Shown: positions 11,961 through 24,500 of the stretch, piece after piece | How positions within the stretch are numbered: position 1 is the first letter of the stretch | How the letters are laid out: each line of letters begins with the position of its first letter | NCBI GenBank assembly: GCA_033980235.1 | Contig: CM067067.1 | Location: forward strand, 35,151,200 to 35,215,199 | Direction of reading: 5' to 3' | DNA length: 64,000 nt | From: Diadema setosum | Lineage: Eukaryota; Echinodermata; Echinoidea; Diadematoida; Diadematidae | Position numbers and translations under genes: made by a program | Notes under the pieces: model-generated | Seen by the model: the letters and a program-made list of their open reading frames with translations, nothing else | Databases searched by the model: none | What the model was told of the DNA's origin: nothing

Positions 11961-13355
11961 AATGGGGCCTTCCCGTTCAGTACTTCAGTAATTGGTAGAT
12001 ACTTGAAGAACGTTTTATTATTTAGTACAGTATGTGGTGATTGCCCTCGGCAGTAGCAGGCCCTACGTGGGATATGATTCGCATGCAGCGAACAAGATGC
12101 GCATGCGATTCACTCTCGCGCGGTGGATTCTGCCGAGTCTCGACATAAATTTTGTAATAAATGTGATCGGTTATGATACATGTACATCAAATAGCAACCG
12201 CGATCGAGTTTGCAATACTTCCGGCTTGCCTTTTTCGTTAATATCTTGCACTTTCGTCGTTACCGAACTGAAATCGTGTTATCACAGCGTTGTGTGACAC
12301 ATTTCTTTAAATACATTGGTCTCCATTTCAGAGCAAAAATCGAAAGTTTCTGCTTTCATAAATAAAAACCATACTTTACCTTTAAGTTGCTCTTTTCACC
12401 CTGAGTGTGGGACCTCCCACGATGTTTTGCGTTTGACGGCCACTGTATCAAGCTAACGGAACGACGGATTGTTGTAGTTTCAAATAGAGCGAGATCTTGA
12501 ACGTTGTATAAGTGTGGGCGTCAGCTTCTAAGAAATACCTCGCTATACAATGTACAATGAGTCTGGATCATTCTCACCTTTTCCGCCGGAATGACGGCGT
12601 GTGGGTGTCATCGTCCGTAGAGAATCGTGGTTTAGGACTTACCTGTCGAATGTACATTGTGTCATTCTGAATCATCAATTCCTTCTAGCCGGTGGAGGCA
12701 ATCTTTAATTCGTTGCCTCTGACATAGCATGATTCCCGCTGGTCCGTTGCGTACATGACTCATTCGATAGCAACACATGGGTCATGAAACCCCAAAACAT
12801 CTCAACAATAGACATACAATAACAACAACTTCAGTCATTGATACTGCAATTTTGATATCAACGACGGTAACAACACCAACCTAAAAAAACAACAACAATC
12901 AAACAAAGTTGATAAATCGATACATGTACAGATGAATCTTGTTTTTTCGCCAAAAAAAAAAAACCTTTCTTTTTAAAACAACGTTCATCACATGGCAGTT
13001 CATTTTGTACTGTACAATGTGTCACATTTGACACGAAAACATACAATGACAACTGTTTTTGTCGACACAAAGACATAAAAAAAATTGAATTGAATTTTCG
13101 TGCTGTAGACATGTAGTTGCATTCATCTGCGCCATATCTATATATAATCGTGACTGCAACCAGGTACTGGCAGCTTGATATTAGCCATGTATCAGTGCAA
13201 GGTGTTCAACACAACAACCTAAGTCTCAACTGAAAAGATTGTCACGTTAACTGAGTTTCATTATCCTGTATATGCTCGTAAAAATAAAGTTACAACAAGA
13301 CTTCGGTTAACAGTAAACATCATCTGTGAAAAAAACAAAAACAAACAAACATATG
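11950..13355. other. Noncoding interval
   Basis: No gene or complete element recognised. A short CpG-bearing stretch around 12030-12260 has open frames, but they match no family I know. Confidence 0.4.
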
Positions 13356-13760
13356 TAGTGCACTCCCGTTGTAACAAACATAGTTATGACTTAATTCTCG
13401 TTACAACATACGTCGTAAAAATAAAGGTCCCAAAATTACCATTTATAGCTCTTTGCATATGTATTACGTTACTCTTCGGTTATGACGAAATTTTGATAAA
13501 ACGAAAGAAAACTGCCGGTCCCGAGGACTTCGTTATAACAGGAGTCGCCCAAGTGCACTCCCGTTACAAAGAAGGCGGTTACGAAATTTCGTTATAACGA
13601 AGTAAAACTTCTGGTCCAAAAATTATTGCCATTAATATGGTACAAAATTCGCTTATAACGAACACGGTTATAGCGAAATTTTCGTTATAACGAAGTCTTT
13701 TCCGAGTGTTATAACAAAGAAAAACAAAAGAAATGTGCTCCGTTATAACGAAATGCTGAT
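13356..13760. mobile_element. Two adjoining or nested pogo-like MITE copies
   Basis: GTGCACTCCCGTT starts at 13357 and again at 13553, each followed by CGTTATAACGAA motifs in both orientations. The block CCGAGGACTTCGTTATAAC near 13520 is the complement of the block after 11615. Boundaries are blurred by divergence. Confidence 0.55.
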
Positions 13761-13889
13761 CGCTTTTGAAAATACGTAGCGGAACAAGCATTTATGGAGT
13801 CTCTGTATGGGCGAACTCTTCACATCACTGTGTGTTCGCTCCGTGTGACACGCACAGTTTCCGAGGGGAACTTGCGTTATTGTAATACA

Positions 13890-14160
13890 ATAATCTGAAA
13901 TCAAATAAGGTTCGTTCTATTGTTCCGAAGGTTCTTTATTACAAAAACACAGATTCTGATACAGCTATATGTCCGTTAGTTCGGAAATGAAATAAGGTTT
14001 GTTATTACGAACATTTATTTTGGCATTATTCCAAAGGTTCGTTAATTCGACAATGAAATATGGTTCTCCTTACGACGGTTTCTTAGTCCGAAAATGATAG
14101 GAATTCCAAACGTTCGTTAATCGGAAGAAAAAAAAAAGTTTCGTTAATCCAAAGGTGAAA
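13890..14160. repeat. Degenerate TTCGTTATTCCGAAGG repeats
   Basis: Variants of GGTTCGTTAATTCGGAA repeat several times. A similar cluster in reverse orientation lies at 40045-40165 (ACGAACCTTCGGAATAA). Probably pieces of one inverted-repeat family. Confidence 0.45.
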
Positions 14161-15983
14161 AAGGTAAAAAAGTCAGTAAATATACATATAAATGTGGTGT
14201 TATGACTACATGTATTACGAAATATTGTGTATTTAATTTCTTAAACAAGTAAAGCAGATGCGAGCAATACTGCCCCGAGGTGTGAATAATGTGTAGGGAT
14301 TCTCCTGAGTACTTTCTCCGGTTAGTAAACAAACAATGACAAGATAGTGTCCACGCAAAATGATCCAAGTGAAAAATCACAGCATTACGACATACTTGTA
14401 ATTATTCAGAAACTAATGATAAACACGATATATCGTGTCGACGTTATATTATAGTCCGAGAGCACGCATAAGAATCCATTAACCCACAAAGCCTTGAGGA
14501 CCCGTTAAAGCACAACGACATAAGATATCATTACACCATGTAGCAGAGAAGGACAATATTTGGCGCCGCGTCCAGGGTCTTGCTTGTCACGTGACTTTAG
14601 ATGATTTCCGCTTCGGCCGTTTCGCCGCCCACGCATTTCCACTTCTCTGAATGATAGATTGAAGTAGGACAAGGAGGTCAGCGAAGCCGTCCCAAGGCTA
14701 ACGCGCTCGTTTCAGGGTTCAGCGATACGAATTATGGTGGTGAACTTTTTTTGTGTGTGTGTGCTTCTTACGATTTCGGCTTTCATGATGCAATAATGAT
14801 TGAAGAGGTAAAAGGATCCTAGGAGAATCATAGCGCTCTAAGTGTCACTCTTATTGTGGTACCAGCTTGCATAGGACAATAAATTGTTCTTCAACGGGGT
14901 GCAAAGTAATTTTAAAGGTTGTTGTGCATATTATGTTACATTGTAGATAAAAAGTTATTGGAAACGTGGCTGAATAAAACGAATGTCGAACAGGAATTGT
15001 AGGCCTACATAACGGTAAGAGGATATGAGTCGAGAAGAATGCTTGAATACATGGTACTTGATCCTTTTACTTTCCTTGTAAATGTCATTTCCCCCATCTA
15101 GGACAATGTCCCTGGGGAGGAATGACGTCATAAGGTGTCGTTTAACACAGTCAAACTGTCTCGTCCCATATTGTATGTAGCATCACCGACATCATCAGGG
15201 TGAGATGGTTACCATGCCAACCCGTCACACCGAAGCGCGTGCCTGCAGCTCAGCAAGTCTCTGGCAAAATCTTTTTCCCGCCAGGTTCGCGAAATCACCT
15301 ACAAATTTTACGGTCTTCTCACGAATTGGATGAACTCTGCTTTAAGTAGCTTAGCCTGTTCTCATCTTCATCTTTGAATCGTTTTCCAGGGGACAGATAA
15401 AGCACAAGACGTTATACAATGCGAAAAGTAGGCTCCTATGGCATTTTTATACAGAAATGACTTAACATTCTTTATCAGCTAGACTGAAAAGACGGCAAGA
15501 TAAGGAAGAGAATATCTTGTGCACAAAACAAGTCATCGTAATCAATTTGATCATTCCTTATATTTGTCTATTCTTGTTCTCACAATCTGAATTACACAAT
15601 TGCGATTAAAATGGCTACAGCGTCTTATACAATTATCTATAGAGACGGAGATCGTGCTCTGCCAGTCGCTGCGACGCAGGAAATCGATATCCCCGCCATT
15701 CGTATTACATGTAATGTTTGGTGCGTGTATGCACTTACCTATACAGTATAATAGATTCATTAGTTTTATAGTTGCTGGCTGGTAAAGATGCGCGGAGGTT
15801 ATAGTATATAATAATAGGATTCTGTGTAGGTCCTATAACTTGACAGGAAGCCGCCACCTCCGCCATAAGATGAATTCCTGACTTAAAGAAATCTTAGGGT
15901 ACAGAAAAAATTTAACTAGGGAACAAACCAACAAAATCAGACCTCATAAACATACGAACAGTGCATTCAAAATATCAACCCTA
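14161..15983. other. Noncoding interval
   Basis: No gene recognised. Isolated motifs are a palindromic E-box GTCACGTGAC near 14586 and a CRE-like TGACGTCA at 15123-15130. Nothing ties either to a promoter. Confidence 0.35.
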
Positions 15984-16366
15984 CACACTATAAAATAAAG
16001 GTCCAAATTTGCACCCTATTTTCCCTATAGTAGCACACTGGGGTGCACAATTGCACCTTTTATTATGCAAGTAGAAAATTAAATATCTTAATATCTTTAT
16101 TCGTACCTACAAAGATGCAGACATATCCATTAGAGTGTACGAGTAAAACCTTGGTACTCGACGTGGTCTAAATTTTCACTTCACAATGTATTAATGTTTA
16201 TGGTGCACGTTTGCACCCTTGATTAGCACAAAACTGAGGGTGCAAATTCGCACCCCTGCAGGTTCAAAATTCAGCGTATTGCACCCCTAAGGATGCAAAT
16301 TCCTCATTGGGTGTTTGTATAGCGACAATTTTGGGGTTCAAATTTGAACCCGTATTTCTTAGTGTG
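15984..16366. mobile_element. 383-bp MITE with repeated GGGTGCAAATTTGCACC motifs
   Basis: The ends CACACTA and TAGTGTG are inverted, with TA on both outer sides (15982-15983 and 16367-16368), and the terminal repeats continue as GTCCAAATTTGCACC against GGTTCAAATTTGAACC. The interior holds several dyads of the form GGTGCA-N-TGCACC. No coding capacity. Confidence 0.65.
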
Positions 16367-16368
16367 TA

Positions 16369-17609
16369 CAGAGTTGGTTATAATATCCGTGACCTTTTCT
16401 GTATCTCTAGGCCTAATATAATGTACTACAAATAGAAAATATACATACATTAGCCTATATAAAAAAACACCCTTTCGAGACAAACAACAATCACAAAAAT
16501 ATTCTCTGCCAGAACACTGAGTGAACATTTCAGCAGGCCATTAGCGATTAATGATATAACTTCTTTTTCCAACAAACTTGTTCGGATAATTCTATTTTGC
16601 CAAATTCAGTACAGATGGATCGTATATTTCTTTATATTACTATATCTACTTTATGCTGCAGGCAGACCCTCTTTTTCAATATTCCCTCAGAAGAAAGACA
16701 AAACCAAATAACATCCCCGAAAAAGAAAACGAAAAGAAATATCACCCTTTCCCTATATACTCCCAAATCGAAAGACACGTGGGATGATGTATAGTGATTG
16801 CAGTCATTTTCGTTTGTCATATAAAAATTTACCCAATAAAGTTTTCCCGATATTTATTCCTTACTGTCATCATCGAACAAACGTAGTGACTCTCATAAAC
16901 AAAATACTTTGGTTCATGAATGAAAAGCCCGCGGAGTTTACTCACGAATCCATGTGGTGGCTGTTAAGAATACAAAACAACTCAAAACAAAGACAACAAT
17001 ATTACTGATTATACAATACACTAGTAGGCCTACTGTCGAATTTATCGTCTGCATCTTACGCCTGCAGGTCACATCATTATGCAGACACGGTCGTGTGATG
17101 GCGGTATACATAGGAAGTACAATGTACTATCGTATTAACAAGCAGAGAGACTTCCGAACCATCGAATCACCATGTATACACGCATCGTCTTGCACGTAGA
17201 CTGTACTTCAGATATCTTTATAATTTTTAATCGTTAAAAACCCGCGACAAGCAGTGGGATGGCGAGAATCTGAAAACCTGCCCACAAAAAGAAACCAATG
17301 TTTGTTTGTTGTTTTTTTTTTTTTAATCGTTATTGATTTCTCAGAGGGGCAGATTCTCGGGATCACGCTATCACTCCACTCAACGGCTAAAGCATGGATG
17401 GATGTTTTCATTTCCACCATGGATCCAGCTTCCGGGAGACATTTTTTATGCTCATAATTACTTTATTAAAGAAACACTCGACCCTATAGGGAGACAAGTT
17501 CTGTCTCCTTAACTATACAATATTTTATCCCAATCAATCGCATGCTTTACTGCTGACATTGCATGATCTATACAAAATGTCTCCGATGAGTTTAGCTAAC
17601 AGATATGTA

Positions 17610-17610
<1 letters not shown>
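16369..17610. other. Noncoding interval
   Basis: AT-rich; no gene, splice-linked exon or complete repeat recognised. Confidence 0.35.

Positions 17611-17694
<84 letters not shown>
17611..17694. repeat. (TA)n microsatellite
   Basis: About 40 TA units, ending at the TA target dinucleotide of the adjoining Tc1-like element. Confidence 0.95.
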
Positions 17695-18548
17695 CACTCA
17701 ACCAAAAAAGTAAGTTCCCCCTAGCATTTTTGGATATATCTCAGAAAGTATTTTACCGATTTTCATATTTCAAACGGAAATGGATAGGGAATTTATTACT
17801 CATAACATGAATGGCATATCATTGCCACCAGATATCATTATTGGTGTGGAAAAATACATTTTATGTCAAAATGCATGGGAAAAAAGTTGCACTTAAGGCT
17901 ATATGAAGCATATTGTGTACATATCCTATGCAAGTTAGCAAATGACCTTTTTAAATTGTTATATAATTCTCAGGAATTTCTTCAGGTACAACGTGCTTCC
18001 CTATTAAACAGATGTTATGCATACTTTTTAAACAATAGACTTTTTCAATATGAAAATGTTGGTCGAAGCCACGTGCTTTTTAATTCCAATTTGGATTGAT
18101 CACATTAATGTGCTTATGGCCATTTTGCATCATGCCGCGTCCGCAAATTTTTGAAAGAGGGAGAGCTACAGCTTTACTTGAAGCTGGGGTTCCGGTTAAG
18201 GAGGTGGCCAGGAGATTAGGGGTTTCGCCCAATGCCATAAGGAAACTTAGAGTAAAGTTTCAGGAAACTGGAGAGGTCAAAGATCTGCCTTGAGTGATTG
18301 TTTGATTATTTGTGTAAAAGTCAATGAAAATCACTAAAGTGCAACTTTTTTTCCATGCATTTTGACATAAAATGCATTTTTCACAACAATAATGATATCT
18401 GGTGGCAATGATATGCCATTCATGTTACCAGTAATAAAATTCCTTATCCATTTCCGTTTGAATTATGAAAATCGGTAAAATACTTATTGAGATATATCCA
18501 AAAATGCCAGGGGGAACTATATTTTTTTGGTTGAGTGTTGGTTGAGTG
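17695..18548 (+). mobile_element. Tc1/mariner-like element, long inverted repeats, truncated transposase
   Basis: TA flanks both ends (17693-17694 and 18549-18550). The inverted repeats are about 200 bp each (17695-17895 and 18330-18548), beginning CACTCAACCAAAAAAGTAAG; the right tip carries a short duplication of TTGGTTGAGTG. The interior holds the short reading frame at 18132-18293. At 854 bp the element is well below the 1.3-1.7 kb of autonomous Tc1 elements. Confidence 0.82.
18132..18293 (+). CDS. Tc1-type transposase N-terminal DNA-binding domain only (53 aa)
   Basis: The frame starts MPRPQIFERGRATALLEAG and continues through VKEVARRLGVSPNAIRKL to ETGEVKDLP and a TGA stop. This is the first helix-turn-helix of Tc1/mariner transposases: a GR-A-LLEAG-V-EVARRLGVS helix pair, then the K-ETGEVKD segment that normally leads into the RSGRP linker. 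Here the protein stops at that point, so the second HTH, the linker and the DDE catalytic domain are all absent. An in-frame upstream ATG at 18096 exists, but the family match begins at the methionine at 18132. In place it could at most bind the element ends. It cannot catalyse transposition. Confidence 0.72.
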   Translation: MPRPQIFERGRATALLEAGVPVKEVARRLGVSPNAIRKLRVKFQETGEVKDLP

Positions 18549-18818
18549 TATATACAAGAACGGTAGAATGAATAGACTTATCGTCTGCGCTGTCTGACCG
18601 TCTTCGCTTGTATGGTCAAGGCCACGTTGACTGCTCGCGCCTTTCAAGGACTAGACGTTATGCGATATCAGGCGATCGATTGTGACAATCTCTGCAGCTC
18701 AATCGAAGCATCATTCATAGCATTGGGCAAGGGATTAGGAGTTAGGTAAGTAGGAAAAATCGAAGGTTCGGATGCACAGGTCGGCGAAGAGGTAGGCTGG
18801 TACATGTTGAGGTAGAGG

Positions 18819-18824
<6 letters not shown>

Positions 18825-18854
<30 letters not shown>
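18825..18854. repeat. (GA)n microsatellite
   Basis: About 14 uninterrupted GA units followed by a G-rich stretch. Confidence 0.95.
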
Positions 18855-18857
<3 letters not shown>

Positions 18858-18978
18858 GGGAGGGCATAGCGACAGTCATAAAAAGAATGACAACGACATC
18901 GGCACACACACAAGACACACACACACAAAGGACAATACTGAAGAAATCAATAGCATACTTATGTTTGTATATATGTAC

Positions 18979-19029
18979 AGATAGATAGATAGATAGATAG
19001 ATAGATAAATAAATAAATAAATAAATAAA
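18979..19029. repeat. (GATA)n-(AATA)n microsatellite
   Basis: GATA units grade into AATA units. Confidence 0.95.
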
Positions 19030-19389
19030 CTACTAGTAATGAGTATAGATAGACAGATAGATGGATAGATAGGTAAGTAGATATCTCCAGGTATAGATAT
19101 AGATATACCATAATTACTAGAATATAGCCGTTGTAATAAAGAATAGCTGTGGTGTACCCAACGGTACAAAGCCACGTTAAAAAGTAAAAGCTGACCTTCA
19201 AAGACTGCATACCTTTTTCATTCCCACCCGTCATCAAAATGGAGATATCAACAAATTACATAATGAATTATATAAAAACATTGTATTAATAATGTCTTTG
19301 CTTATACATTATTATAAATCAAATAAAAATACATTATAGTCAAGTAGCAATCTGAAATGAATGATAACATGAATGAACATTGCTCTTAA

Positions 19390-19820
19390 AGGTATTAGCC
19401 CACATTTGTAAACCTGCAGCAATTGGTCTCATAGTTAGCATGGAGTTTGGGTATGATTGCAGTAACACCTGTGCAAAATTTCGTTCCAATTAGTCCATTA
19501 CTTTCATAAAAATAAATGAAAATGCACCGTAATCCGTATGCATGCGTATAACGCTCGCTATAGCTCCGGTCCACGTACGTGTTACATGTACAATGTACGT
19601 AGCTATAGCCCGCGCTCGTAATTCGATTTTGGGTCGGGTTGACCCGGTTTGAAAATTGATTTTAAAACGATGATTTTCTCTCTTTTATCGAATGGTATAG
19701 ACAAAGAGCGACAGGTGAGGTATGTTACTGTTATAACTTGTTATAACTTGTACTAGTCATATTGGACCTGTTTCTATGCAGTTTTGATTTTCGTGGGTTT
19801 GCAAATGTGGGCTAGTACCT
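19390..19820. mobile_element. 431-bp TTAA-flanked MITE
   Basis: TTAA at 19386-19389 and 19821-19824. The inverted ends are AGGTATTAGCCCACATTTG and its near complement. The interior has a CpG-containing segment (19550-19640). No coding sequence. Confidence 0.72.
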
Positions 19821-19824
19821 TTAA

Positions 19825-20382
19825 AGGGGGACTGAAACCCAAATATTATGTAAATTAAGTGAATGCAGAAATATTAGTATAATGATAAGCTATTAGTAAA
19901 GTTTGAGGAAATTCGGACAATCCGTTCAAAAGTTTTTAGTTTTTTAATCTTTGGTAGAGCCATCACTGGATAAGAAGACAAAAAGAATTCGTGATGTCAC
20001 ACATCATGCACATAGAAATGATAAAAGAGAATTCAACACGTTTTCGTTGTTCTAACATAATGAAAGAGCACTTGGTTTTCCCCTTTCAGAAGGCAGAGGG
20101 GAATATATCCTCAACATACATGTCAGCCACAAATGGAATTAAGGGATGTGTACACTGTAATGTCCATTAATGTGAAATGTGGAATACATCTTCTATGATT
20201 TTGTCTTTGTCAATTTGTTGTATAAGTATCTCATCCAGCGATTGAGGTACTGAAACTTTAAAAATTGATAAACCTTGACCGAATTGTCCAATTTTCCTAA
20301 AACTTCACCGATGTGTTCTACTTATATCACTGTTTTCACTCAATTCACATAATGAATAATACAACTTGAGTTTCATTTCCCT
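19825..20382. mobile_element. 558-bp TTAA-flanked MITE, abutting the previous one
   Basis: It uses the same TTAA (19821-19824) on its left and another at 20383-20386. The ends AGGGGGACTGAAACCC and GAGTTTCATTTCCCT are inverted, and the similarity runs inward for about 45 bp (GTGAATG against ATTCAC). No coding sequence. Confidence 0.7.
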
Positions 20383-20386
20383 TTAA

Positions 20387-22137
20387 TGTGTGTAAAAAGC
20401 ACATGTATAATACATAACACTCGCATCGAGGCACAACACCGTCTCTGACAAACAGTGAAGTAAATGAACAAAAGACTACAAAGAGAATATAACACTGTGT
20501 CTCGTTGACATTGCCATATTATAAGAGGCAGAATAACGAGGCACCAGCAGTACTATATGGCTTATGAATGACACAATTTGCTATCTCAGCCTTCCTGTAT
20601 AAAGAATACTATTTCGCTGGTAAACCCGCCTGTTGATAGAAGTCGCATAATTGCCCGTTGCTGCGAAAACGAGCCCAACTCTAATTTGTTTTTATCGCAG
20701 CAAATCCAATCAATCGACATAGCCATGGTGAATGGCACAGATTTTGATCTCATATCGCATAAAGAGATCTTTTTTCCTCCTCAGTCGACGAAATTAAAAT
20801 CCCGCCAACTTCTGCGAACATATTGGATAATCCAATTTCGAGAGCCCCGCCGCCCCTCATATTTAGGCTAATTTTAGCGTCGCAACAAGAGCTGTTGGTT
20901 CGAGTTCATGACATTCTGAATATCATTACGCCAATATAATGTACGCATGCGAATCATTTTACAGCTGTTGAGAATAATGCTTTCATTTTTATAAACTGTC
21001 TGAGATATTACATATCTGATATAACGTCAATAAAGTAGTACAAACGTGTATTCACTGCATTACAAAACATAGAAAACGCATGCTCTGGGACGACATGTAG
21101 TGTGCAAGGAAACTCAATCATTCAACCAACGGAAGAAAATAAATATGTTTCCTGCTGTGCGTTTTCTGGGAAAATTTAAGCGCAGAAAACACCTAATTAG
21201 AACGAGCAGGTAATGTTGTATATTTAGGACCATGTGTTTTCTTGACGAAAATCTGACGTAAAGTGATAGGTTGCCTACATTGTATAGATTTAATGAGAAG
21301 TGCAGAGAAAGAAACAAAATTAAATCAAAATGTCTCATCCAATCAACTCACATTTCTAGCTTTCTTCGTCAGAGCATCTTTAAAAACGCCGACACTCCAA
21401 ACTATCATGACAAAACTGTCATTTGTTCTTTTTCTTTTTGTGGGTCTATGGTTTGATGGTAGACGTACTTTGAAAAAGGAGAGGGGTCCGCTCCAGGCGT
21501 TATATGAGTAAACGCAGTTAAAGTTTACTGAAAATCGAACAATTGTTTGTTTGTTTGTTTGTTTGTTTTTTATTGTTCCATATTCCACATTTCAAGAAAT
21601 ACATAAAACATAAACATCACAATACAAAAGCCTGGATGAATTGTCAAGTACAGCTTATAAGACAATAAAACATGTGAAATATGAGGAATCTACATAGAAG
21701 CATTGCTTGTAGGGTGTAGATTCCCAGATGCGGATGTGAGATTATTTCTTACTTGGTATATGTAATTAAAGGAATGACAATTTGTGAATTGGAGAAATAT
21801 AAACGCCAAAAAGTAAAAAGAAAAAGAAAAAACAAAGAAAACAATGTCCGCGGCACAAGACTTCTTGAGAGTTGCGTGATCACCCGAGCGAGGTACAAGT
21901 CAGATGCAGTGTACAATAGCAGAGATACCAAATGTGTACAAAGGAAGTTCAGGAGATAATACAGAAATCACGAGCGAGGCACATGTTACATAATCGATAA
22001 TGTCAGTAATGTGAAGTATGATCAGAGAATGTCGAGGAGGATTGAAGAATAGCTATAGATATGAATTCAGAAAAACTAGTTTAAGTTTATGCTTAAATGA
22101 ATAGAGAGACAATGTCATTAAGAAAGACTGTTGGTTT
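20387..22137. other. Noncoding interval
   Basis: Contains a (GTTT)n tract at 21543-21567 and A/G-rich stretches. No gene recognised. Confidence 0.35.
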
Positions 22138-23132
22138 GTTTTCTCTAAAAAAGAAAGTGGACACTTTTTCAAATTCAAATCTCTCAGAGAATATTTGGCT
22201 GAATATCAATGATTCATACATCATATTAAAGGTAATTTGATTGGCTATCAACCTAGCTGGTAGGTCAATAAAAAGGGAAACTTTACGCATGAGTGAATAC
22301 ATGCGGGTTTTTTTTTTATTCCAAGCCACAAAAGTAAACATTGCAAAAATGAACAAGTTGTCATTCATGCGTATGTGCACTTCCATTTCACAATGAGAAC
22401 AAAAGACAAATTTAATACAAGCACGAAACACGAATTAATTTCCAAAAATAAACCTTTGAACTCTATAATGTCTTTGTAGCCCCCAAAGATGAAGAAAGGC
22501 TGAAAATAGTAGAGAAAATGAAGAATCTTCTGTCAAATCCAAATGGCATTATAGACATATTAAAGAAGAAGCAATGTTAACAAAATTGGTAGAAATTTGA
22601 AATGCTATTTCAAATTAGGAAAACTGAAAATTAATACATCGTTCTTGAATTTGTCTCATGCATTCTTAAATTCCTAAATTAAATGAATGAAATGAAGAAA
22701 TTCTGTCCATTTTATTACTTTTGCGGCTTACTCCCTTATGCCATTTGAGGTTTTAGTTAACAGAAAATGTTCATTTTCCGCTTTAAGTTTCCCATTTTGT
22801 TTTGTTTTGTTTTTGTTTTTTTAAGGAAATAAAGTGATACACGAGAAGGAAAACTTGTTTTGGTATTTCACTTATGTCTCTCGTGCTAAATTGGTCTTTT
22901 GTTATCATTGCTATTTTAGAGGTTATTTGTAAATGAATGACAAAATGTCAATTTCTGCAATTTTTACTTTTGTGTCTTGGAAGACAAAATCGAATGTGTT
23001 CACTCATGCGCAAAGTTTCCCTTAGTATCAACCTACCAGGTTGATAGCCAATTAAATTACCTCCAATATGGCTATACATTTTTTCTTAATTCTTCTATGA
23101 GAAAAGTGTTCACTTTCTTTTTTTGCTGAGTG
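22138..23132. mobile_element. Inverted-repeat element, Tc1-like termini
   Basis: The left arm (about 22147-22300) and right arm (about 22990-23132) are complementary over AAAAAAGAAAGTG-ACAC, GGTAATTTGATTGGCTATC, ACCTAGCTGGTAGG and CTCATGCG blocks. The right tip CACTCAGCAAAAAAAG (read inward), followed by TA, resembles the 17695 element tip CACTCAACCAAAAAAG. The left tip is degenerate. About 1 kb; the interior includes the candidate exon at 22480-22580. Confidence 0.6.
22480..22580 (+). CDS. Candidate terminal coding exon, unknown gene
   Basis: After an acceptor-like TCTTTGTAG the sequence is open for 32 codons, including PKDEERLKIVEKMKNLL and GIIDILKKKQC, to a TAA stop. The lysine-rich helical composition looks protein-like, and an AATAAA lies downstream near 22829. 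It sits between the arms of the inverted-repeat element, so it may be a captured exon or a chance frame. I recognise no family and found no upstream exon. Confidence 0.28.
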
Positions 23133-24288
23133 TACATCCTTTTAATTTCAAAGTCTTGAACACATTTCTCTATGGAAAATCACTGCTGAAAAAGAAGATT
23201 CGATTTTTTTTCTATCATTTGTTTGTTTTCTTCGGGCGCGATAATATGCTGGCAAGATGCCCGAATGAAAGTAGAGATGCTACCTCCATGAGATGGATTA
23301 ATGAGTCCAGTGATCACAGGAACACCAATTAGCCTTATCAGATGCAATCCACAAGAGCACGCCGGAGGCTCATCTTCAACACTTATTAACGCCACTCCGA
23401 CGTTTGACATAACTATTTAGGCAGTTATTGCATTAATACTTTTCAGTTAGTGTGTATATGTGTTGCATTATCTCTTCAACGTTGATTTGTCGTTGCGCAG
23501 TGTTTATGATTAACATTTAACTAGAACGTCAAAGATGTTGGATTTAATTAAATTTTGTTCCGTATTGTGCTTCCTTCTGGTTTTCAATGTAGAATGATGA
23601 TATCCCTTGAAGTATACTTCTTCATTTAATATCCAACGAAGAATACTATCTAGTCCCTTGGCACTTAAATCTTGCTTCTGTGATCTGAATATTGAGTCCT
23701 GGACATCGATTGGTTGAACGCAAATCTGTCGATCGATTATGATTGGCTGACTGTTCGGAGCTGCACTAGATCGATTTTTTTTTTTTTTTTTTTACCTGCG
23801 GGTGCGATCCACACGAGATGTAGAAAGAGGGGAGAGGGAGAGAGAGAACCAGATATAGAGGCGGAGAGGGAGAGAGAGGGGGATGGGGAGGGGAGGGGAA
23901 AGAGAGGGAGATGGATGGGCGTGTTTGAAAGGAGTTGTAACGTATCTCATTAATATAGCATGACCAGTGATGACACATCGCCCGCGCAGACTATCGTCTG
24001 TCCCTTCTCTCCCTCCACATGCGCACACACGCACCCACTCACTCCCGATGCACGCACTCGATTTGGGTGTCCTGATAATGTGAGTTCATGCACCGTTATT
24101 GACAAGCTATCGAAGAGCATCAAGGGAGAGCCTCTGGCGCGCATTATCGTCTGCTATCAATTCGGTGAAGTGATAACAGCTCATTCGGCAAAAAATGGCC
24201 TGGCGTGAGCGGATGTTGGTAAACATTTCTTGTATTTAACATGCCATGTGATCCAAGTATTGACATGTTCCTGTCGACAGCGTGGCAG
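23133..24288. other. Upstream region of the GPCR exon
   Basis: Contains a T-run (23776-23793) and a purine-rich GA/GGGA tract (23825-23915). No gene recognised. Confidence 0.35.
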
Positions 24289-24296
24289 TGACGTCA
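24289..24296. promoter_or_regulatory. CRE-like palindrome upstream of the GPCR exon
   Basis: A perfect TGACGTCA about 205 bp upstream of the proposed GPCR start codon. Its position fits a proximal promoter or 5' UTR, but use is unproven. Confidence 0.35.
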
Positions 24297-24500
24297 CTAA
24301 GTGATGAGGGAAAATTGGAGCCCAAGATGTACGCCTAGGAAAAGCAGGTGCATAGATTGTCGCCTTTCGGAGAGCACCCTGCGCGCTGCACCTGTGGAGT
24401 GAAGTATTTTAGGTATTTGCACTCTCCGACAAAGTGCATCCATACGGCCAGCCATAATAGCCTGTCTGCGGCCGGTACGACTCGAAATGCTAGCGGAACG

